Assembly (NCBI GenBank): GCA_002694945.1
Contig: NZNP01000050.1
Coordinates: forward strand, 47,017 to 57,950
DNA: 10,934 bases
Source: Gammaproteobacteria bacterium
GTDB taxonomy: Bacteria > Pseudomonadota > Gammaproteobacteria > Pseudomonadales > Azotimanducaceae
Direction: 5' to 3'
This document shows, in pieces, positions 7,414-10,934 of the stretch. Made by a program: the position numbers and the translations under genes. Each line of letters opens with the position of its first letter. The stretch's first letter is position 1. The notes below the pieces were generated by a model that saw only the letters and a list, made by a program, of their open reading frames with translations, was not told the DNA's origin and did not search any database.

Positions 7414-8787
7414 ATGAGAAAATCAATAGCGATCATATTGACCCTCGCCATGGGTATGTCGGGTTGGGTTTTTGCGGCAGAGGAAGAGATCCCCGCAAAA
7501 TCATTGGCTGAACTTCTTGAGCTGGTGAAGGAAGGAAAAGTTATAAACAAACGGACCAATGAAGAGCGGGAAAGACAGTTCCTTGCTGATAAGTCCAAGC
7601 AACAAAGCGAGCTGAACACGGCTAATCGACTACAACGCGAAGAAGAGGCGGAGGCTGAAAGGCTGGAGAATATCTTTGAGAGAAATGAACAGGATATCGC
7701 GGCTAAGCAGGAAATCCTTTCTAAGAGGCTAGGGTCCCTTCGTGAATTGTTTGGTGTTTTGCAGCAGGTAAGCGGCGACACTCAAGGGGTCTTTGAAGGA
7801 TCTATCGTTTCGGCTGAGTTGCCCGGTCGTGGTGAATGGCTTGGCGATTTCGCGCAATCGATGGGAAAGAGTTCGAAGTTGGCGACTATAGAGGAAATCG
7901 AACGTCTATGGTTTGAACTCCAGCGAGAAATGACGGAAAGCGCTAAGATTTCTCGTTTTAACGCTACTGTAATAAAAACAGATGGAGAAACTGTTCAGCA
8001 AGAAGTGGTTAGGGTTGGATCATTCAACCTCGTTAGTGACGGAGAATATGTCGGTTATGATCTCGGGACCGGCTCTATTAACGAACTAGCGCGGCAGCCT
8101 GCGGCTCGATTTGTTTCGTCCGCATCTGATCTCGCTTCATCTTCAAGTGGTTTCGTTCCGTTTGGCCTTGATCCAACACGTGGCCAGCTTCTAGCCCTTC
8201 AGGTTCAGGTGCCCACAATCGAAGAGCGCATCCAGCAGGGCGGAACACCCGGCTATGTCATTATTGCATTAGGTATTATAGCTTTGCTCCTGTCAGTGGA
8301 GCGTTTTATCACATTGAATATGGTAGGGACGAAGGTGAGCCGCCAGTCTTCTAACCCTGGCGTTGCTGACGAAAGTAATCCACTGGGTCGAGTGCTTCAG
8401 GTTTATCATGCCAATAAGGATATTGATTCAGAAACGCTGCAATTAAAGCTTGATGAAGCTATTCTTAAAGAGCAGCCTGCGATAAACGCCCGAATAGCGT
8501 TTATAAAGATTATATCCATGGTGGCGCCTTTGCTTGGTCTGCTCGGCACTGTTATCGGAATGATCGTGACTTTTCAGGCGATCACTCTTTTTGGTACTGG
8601 TGATCCGAAGACGATGGCTGGAGGTATATCTCAAGCACTTATTACAACGGTACTTGGTTTGACTGTCGCGATTCCTACAGTACTTTTACATTCCATTGTC
8701 GACTCACGTGCAAAAGGTATTTTGCACGTGCTGACCGAACAAAGCGCGGGTCTTGTGGCGGAACACGCGGAATCTACAGGCAAGTAA
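7414..8787 (+). CDS. ttpC: TtpC-like MotA/TolQ/ExbB proton channel family protein with periplasmic coiled coil
   Basis: This 457-residue protein resembles TtpC, the additional inner-membrane component that Vibrio TonB2 systems need for iron-chelate uptake. A signal peptide occupies about 1-21 (VFA, then AEEE). A long charged coiled coil spans about 45-115, followed by a small beta-type domain (about 178-235). One membrane helix lies at 280-298. The ExbB-like core follows: helix 364-391 with PLLGLLGTVIGM (372-383), then helix 403-428 with GGISQALITTVLGLTVAIPT. The coiled coil and beta domain should therefore be periplasmic, and the loop between the first and second helices cytoplasmic, as in ExbB. 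AGGAGA at 7401-7406, 7 nt before the ATG, is a strong ribosome-binding site. The stop lies 4 bp before exbB2. The symbol is by homology to the Vibrio arrangement; older annotations call such genes ExbB or TolQ. Confidence 0.88.
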   Translation: MRKSIAIILTLAMGMSGWVFAAEEEIPAKSLAELLELVKEGKVINKRTNEERERQFLADKSKQQSELNTANRLQREEEAEAERLENIFERNEQDIAAKQEILSKRLGSLRELFGVLQQVSGDTQGVFEGSIVSAELPGRGEWLGDFAQSMGKSSKLATIEEIERLWFELQREMTESAKISRFNATVIKTDGETVQQEVVRVGSFNLVSDGEYVGYDLGTGSINELARQPAARFVSSASDLASSSSGFVPFGLDPTRGQLLALQVQVPTIEERIQQGGTPGYVIIALGIIALLLSVERFITLNMVGTKVSRQSSNPGVADESNPLGRVLQVYHANKDIDSETLQLKLDEAILKEQPAINARIAFIKIISMVAPLLGLLGTVIGMIVTFQAITLFGTGDPKTMAGGISQALITTVLGLTVAIPTVLLHSIVDSRAKGILHVLTEQSAGLVAEHAESTGK

Positions 8788-8791
8788 TACA

Positions 8792-9307
8792 ATGGAAGCA
8801 ATCTTTGTAGCCATCAGGACATTCCTGGAAGCGGGCGGTGATGTGTTATACCTCATTGCAGCGGCGACTTTCTGTATGTGGGCTCTCATTTTTGAGCGGC
8901 TCTGGTTTATCAGGACAGAACACAAGGACGATGTCTCGCAGGCTTTGAGTTATTGGGAAGGGCGAGGAGAGCGGAACTCGTGGAACGCACAGATGATCCG
9001 TTTACGATTGATCTCCGAGGTAAACTTGAGGCTAAAAGCGAACATGGGGTTTATCAAAACACTGATATCACTCTTGCCTTTGCTTGGGTTATTGGGAACT
9101 GTGACTGGAATGGTTCAAGTGTTTGAAGCAATGACCTATTCTGGTGGTAACGCTCGCTCAATGGCTGCTGGTGTTTCAGCTGCTACAATACCTACCATGT
9201 CCGGCATGGTTGCTACGCTATCCGGCGTACTTGCCAACACCTTTCTAACGTCAAAAGTTGAGACGGAGGAGAGCTATATGGAAGATACGCTGACAATGGA
9301 TCACTAA
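8792..9307 (+). CDS. exbB2: ExbB2-type proton channel subunit
   Basis: This is a 171-residue inner-membrane protein of the MotA/TolQ/ExbB family, which with ExbD forms the proton-driven motor that energises TonB. Three membrane helices are visible: about 17-40, about 88-115 containing PLLGLLGTVTGM (96-107), and about 130-153 with SAATIPTMSGMVATLSGVL. The short form matches ExbB2 of TonB2 systems, which lacks the longer N-terminus of E. coli ExbB. The ATG at 8792 is chosen because the family begins just before helix 1. An in-frame TTG at 8753 lies within ttpC and would add 13 unrelated polar residues. The pore motif is nearly identical to that of TtpC in the same operon, so mixed channels containing both are plausible. 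Confidence 0.93.
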   Translation: MEAIFVAIRTFLEAGGDVLYLIAAATFCMWALIFERLWFIRTEHKDDVSQALSYWEGRGERNSWNAQMIRLRLISEVNLRLKANMGFIKTLISLLPLLGLLGTVTGMVQVFEAMTYSGGNARSMAAGVSAATIPTMSGMVATLSGVLANTFLTSKVETEESYMEDTLTMDH

Positions 9308-9327
9308 AGCGCAATAACGAGTGAATT

Positions 9328-9726
9328 ATGCGAAGGCCCTCTAAACAAACCGAAGAGAAAGTCGCAGATCTAACGCCGATGTTGGACGTGGTATTTATTA
9401 TGTTGATTTTCTTTATTGTTACGGCAACTTTTATCAAAGAAACAGGGGTTGAAGTAAATCGTCCTGATACTCAAACTGCTCAGTTGAAGAAGACTGTGTC
9501 ATTGTTGGTCGGGGTTGCCCCAGACAGCGCTGTTTGGATTGACAAGAAGAAAGTAGATATTCGTAATGTCAGGCCTACTATGGAACGTTTACATGCTGAA
9601 AACCCAAAGGGTGGTCTTGTTATCCAGGCCGATGGCGAGTCAAAAGTTGAAAAGGTATTGGCGATTATGGACGCTGCCAGAGCAATTGGTATTAATCAGG
9701 TAGCAATTGCCGGTGAGGAAAACTAA
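9328..9726 (+). CDS. exbD2: ExbD2-type biopolymer transport protein
   Basis: This is a 132-residue ExbD/TolR family protein, the partner of ExbB in the proton-driven motor. It has a short cytoplasmic N-terminus, one membrane helix (about 20-36) and a periplasmic domain (about 45-132). The motif DLTPMLDVVFIMLIFFIV (14-31) carries D20, which corresponds to the essential membrane Asp25 of E. coli ExbD. The periplasmic domain ends with the usual pattern (LVIQADGESKVEKVLAIMDA at 97-116, then GINQVAIAGEE). It starts 20 bp after exbB2 and ends 9 bp before tonB2. ExbD and TolR are similar in sequence; the neighbouring tonB gene decides for ExbD. Confidence 0.94.
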   Translation: MRRPSKQTEEKVADLTPMLDVVFIMLIFFIVTATFIKETGVEVNRPDTQTAQLKKTVSLLVGVAPDSAVWIDKKKVDIRNVRPTMERLHAENPKGGLVIQADGESKVEKVLAIMDAARAIGINQVAIAGEEN

Positions 9727-9735
9727 AGGGTAAAT

Positions 9736-10386
9736 ATGGTTATTAGAGTTAGCCTATCGGTCGTTGTTGGCGTTATTGTTACGCTGGCCCTTTTTTATTT
9801 GATGCAAGCTCTTATACAGGGCGCAGACAGTGCATTGACTGATGACAAAATTGGCAATCTTGTAGATTTTGTGCGAGTTAAGAATGATCCGGATCTACAG
9901 ACGAAGAAACGAAAGCCAAAGAAGCCACCTCCACCCGACGAGCCTCCGCCCGATGTTCCACCTCAAAATTTCAACGTCAATGTAGATCAGACTGGGTTCT
10001 CAATGCAGGGCCTTGATGCATCGGTGAACATTCAAATTGGTAGCGGCGGATTTGGTATTAGTGATGGTGAGTATTTGCCTATTGTAAAGGTACAACCCCA
10101 ATACCCTCGTCGAGCACTTAGCCGAGGGATGACAGGTTGGGTAATTGTCGAATTCACGGTTACAGATCAGGGTTCTGTTAGGGACCCTGTAGTTGTTGAA
10201 AATTGCGGTTGGATCAAAAATGCTAGGAACTCAGGTGAATGTGTTGATAATCCCAACAGTGTTTTTAATAGCGCGGCGACCAAAGCTGCATTGAAGTTCA
10301 AATACAAGCCAAAGGTTATTGATGGGACTCCGGTGGAAACAGCTGGGGTTCAGAACAAGATAACGTTTGAACTGGTAGATGACTAA
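9736..10386 (+). CDS. tonB2: TonB2-type energy transducer
   Basis: This 216-residue protein links the ExbB/ExbD motor to TonB-dependent outer-membrane receptors. An N-terminal membrane anchor (about 6-28) leads to a basic, proline-rich spacer (about 57-76, KKRKPKKPPPPDEPPPDVPP), much shorter than in E. coli TonB and typical of TonB2. The C-terminal TonB domain (about 113-214) begins YLPIVKVQPQYPRRALSRGM, with GWVIVEFTVTDQGSV after it. Between the usual VVVE strand and the SVFNSAATKAALKFKYKP helix there is a small insert with two cysteines, C157 and C169. The membrane helix has no His, unlike E. coli TonB (His20). AAAGGG at 9725-9730 lies 5 nt before the start codon. The symbol is by homology and context. 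Confidence 0.92.
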   Translation: MVIRVSLSVVVGVIVTLALFYLMQALIQGADSALTDDKIGNLVDFVRVKNDPDLQTKKRKPKKPPPPDEPPPDVPPQNFNVNVDQTGFSMQGLDASVNIQIGSGGFGISDGEYLPIVKVQPQYPRRALSRGMTGWVIVEFTVTDQGSVRDPVVVENCGWIKNARNSGECVDNPNSVFNSAATKAALKFKYKPKVIDGTPVETAGVQNKITFELVDD

Positions 10387-10397
10387 AGGAGAGCGTC

Positions 10398-10934
10398 ATG
10401 AAAATGCTTAATAGACTGAGTTTTTTAGCACTTTTCTGGTCGTTACCACTTATCCTTGGGCAATTTGATGTTCATATTTCCTTAGGCGACACAGTCTCCG
10501 CCCAGGAGAAGAAAAAAACCCGCAAAGTCCCAGCCATGCGAGAGCGGACTTATAAAAAACTGGCTGAGGCACAGATAATGATCGATCCAGAGTCTGCGCC
10601 ACGAGAAGAAGGGGAACCTCCACCTGAACCTACCGGAACTCCGAGAGATGCCATCGAACTTCTCCATAAGCTTCGTGAGAGCAGGGGGCTAAATTCTTAT
10701 GAACTTGCGCAAATTTGGAACACTTTAGCATTTGCCTACTACACAATAGAGGATATGCCCAATACGATCCGTTCATATGAAGAGATCTTAAAGCAAGGCA
10801 CAATCACAGAAGCGCTAGAGATGTCCGCGCTGCGAGCGCTTTTTCAGCTCTACTATGCTGACGAAAATTATCGCTTGGCCATAAATTATATTGATAGATG
10901 GCAAGCCTTGCAGGCAGCGCCTGATGCAGGTGTC
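10398..10934 (+). CDS. Exported TPR-repeat protein of the TonB2 operon (3' end beyond window)
   Basis: The frame is open from the ATG at 10398 to the window edge, giving 179 codons without a stop, so the gene is partial. AAGGAG (10386-10391), 6 nt before the ATG, is a strong ribosome-binding site, and the gene starts 11 bp after the tonB2 stop. A long signal peptide is visible: MKMLNR, hydrophobic core at about 8-21, likely cleavage after VSA at 33-35. A basic stretch and a Pro/Glu-rich linker (about 64-82) follow, then helical repeats: IWNTLAFAYYTIEDMPNTIR (106-125) runs on as a TPR-like unit to about 134, and a second unit lies at about 142-172. TPR proteins close TonB2 operons in Shewanella and Vibrio; a role in assembling or tuning the TonB complex in the periplasm is inferred. 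The full length cannot be judged. Confidence 0.85.
   Translation, partial: MKMLNRLSFLALFWSLPLILGQFDVHISLGDTVSAQEKKKTRKVPAMRERTYKKLAEAQIMIDPESAPREEGEPPPEPTGTPRDAIELLHKLRESRGLNSYELAQIWNTLAFAYYTIEDMPNTIRSYEEILKQGTITEALEMSALRALFQLYYADENYRLAINYIDRWQALQAAPDAGV

Noticed and set aside
7362..7781. Antisense 139-codon open frame at the DUF3450/ttpC junction
   Set aside because: The Ser/Arg/Cys-rich translation is the mirror of Glu-rich coiled-coil codons on the + strand. It is an artefact of composition.

Overview
The window looks like part of the chromosome of a free-living, probably marine, gammaproteobacterium of moderate GC content. The main clue is the gene set of the last 4.3 kb. It matches the TonB2-type energy-transduction operon known from Vibrio and Shewanella (DUF3450 protein, TtpC, ExbB2, ExbD2, TonB2, TPR protein). 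I cannot place it to genus. All genes are on the + strand, and no tRNA, rRNA, CRISPR array, transposase or integrase is visible.

Region 1 (1-2790) is housekeeping and transport. It holds the C-terminal end of a glutathione reductase cut by the window edge, then a DUF429 protein (predicted RNase H-like fold, function unknown) starting at GTG. Next is a sodium:alanine symporter of the AGCS family that carries an extra hydrophilic segment of about 110 residues in a loop predicted to face the periplasm.

Region 2 (2799-6384) is a 967-residue M16C metallopeptidase of the presequence-protease (PreP, peptidasome) type. It is followed, almost without a gap, by a dienelactone hydrolase-family alpha/beta hydrolase. 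The two are probably cotranscribed. For the hydrolase, a Shine-Dalgarno sequence favours the ATG at 5713 over the overlapping ATG at 5695.

Region 3 (6385-6633) is the only sizeable intergenic stretch. It contains no credible small gene. It holds a perfect 15-bp palindrome over the hydrolase stop codon, a 19-bp direct repeat with 17 matches whose copies lie 195 bp apart, and weak promoter-like elements. It is the likely control region of the following operon.

Region 4 (6634-10934) is a tightly packed six-gene operon. It encodes a secreted coiled-coil DUF3450 protein, TtpC (an ExbB-like protein with a large periplasmic coiled-coil domain), ExbB2, ExbD2, a short TonB2, and an exported TPR protein that runs off the right edge. 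By homology, the inner-membrane TtpC/ExbB2/ExbD2 complex uses the proton gradient to energise TonB2, which pulls on TonB-dependent outer-membrane receptors for iron-chelate or other nutrient uptake. Two details are less ordinary. The DUF3450 protein and the periplasmic half of TtpC appear to share a layout, and the TonB C-terminal domain has a small insert with a cysteine pair.

I did not find a convincing new defence or mobile system. The points most worth checking are structural variations on known families.
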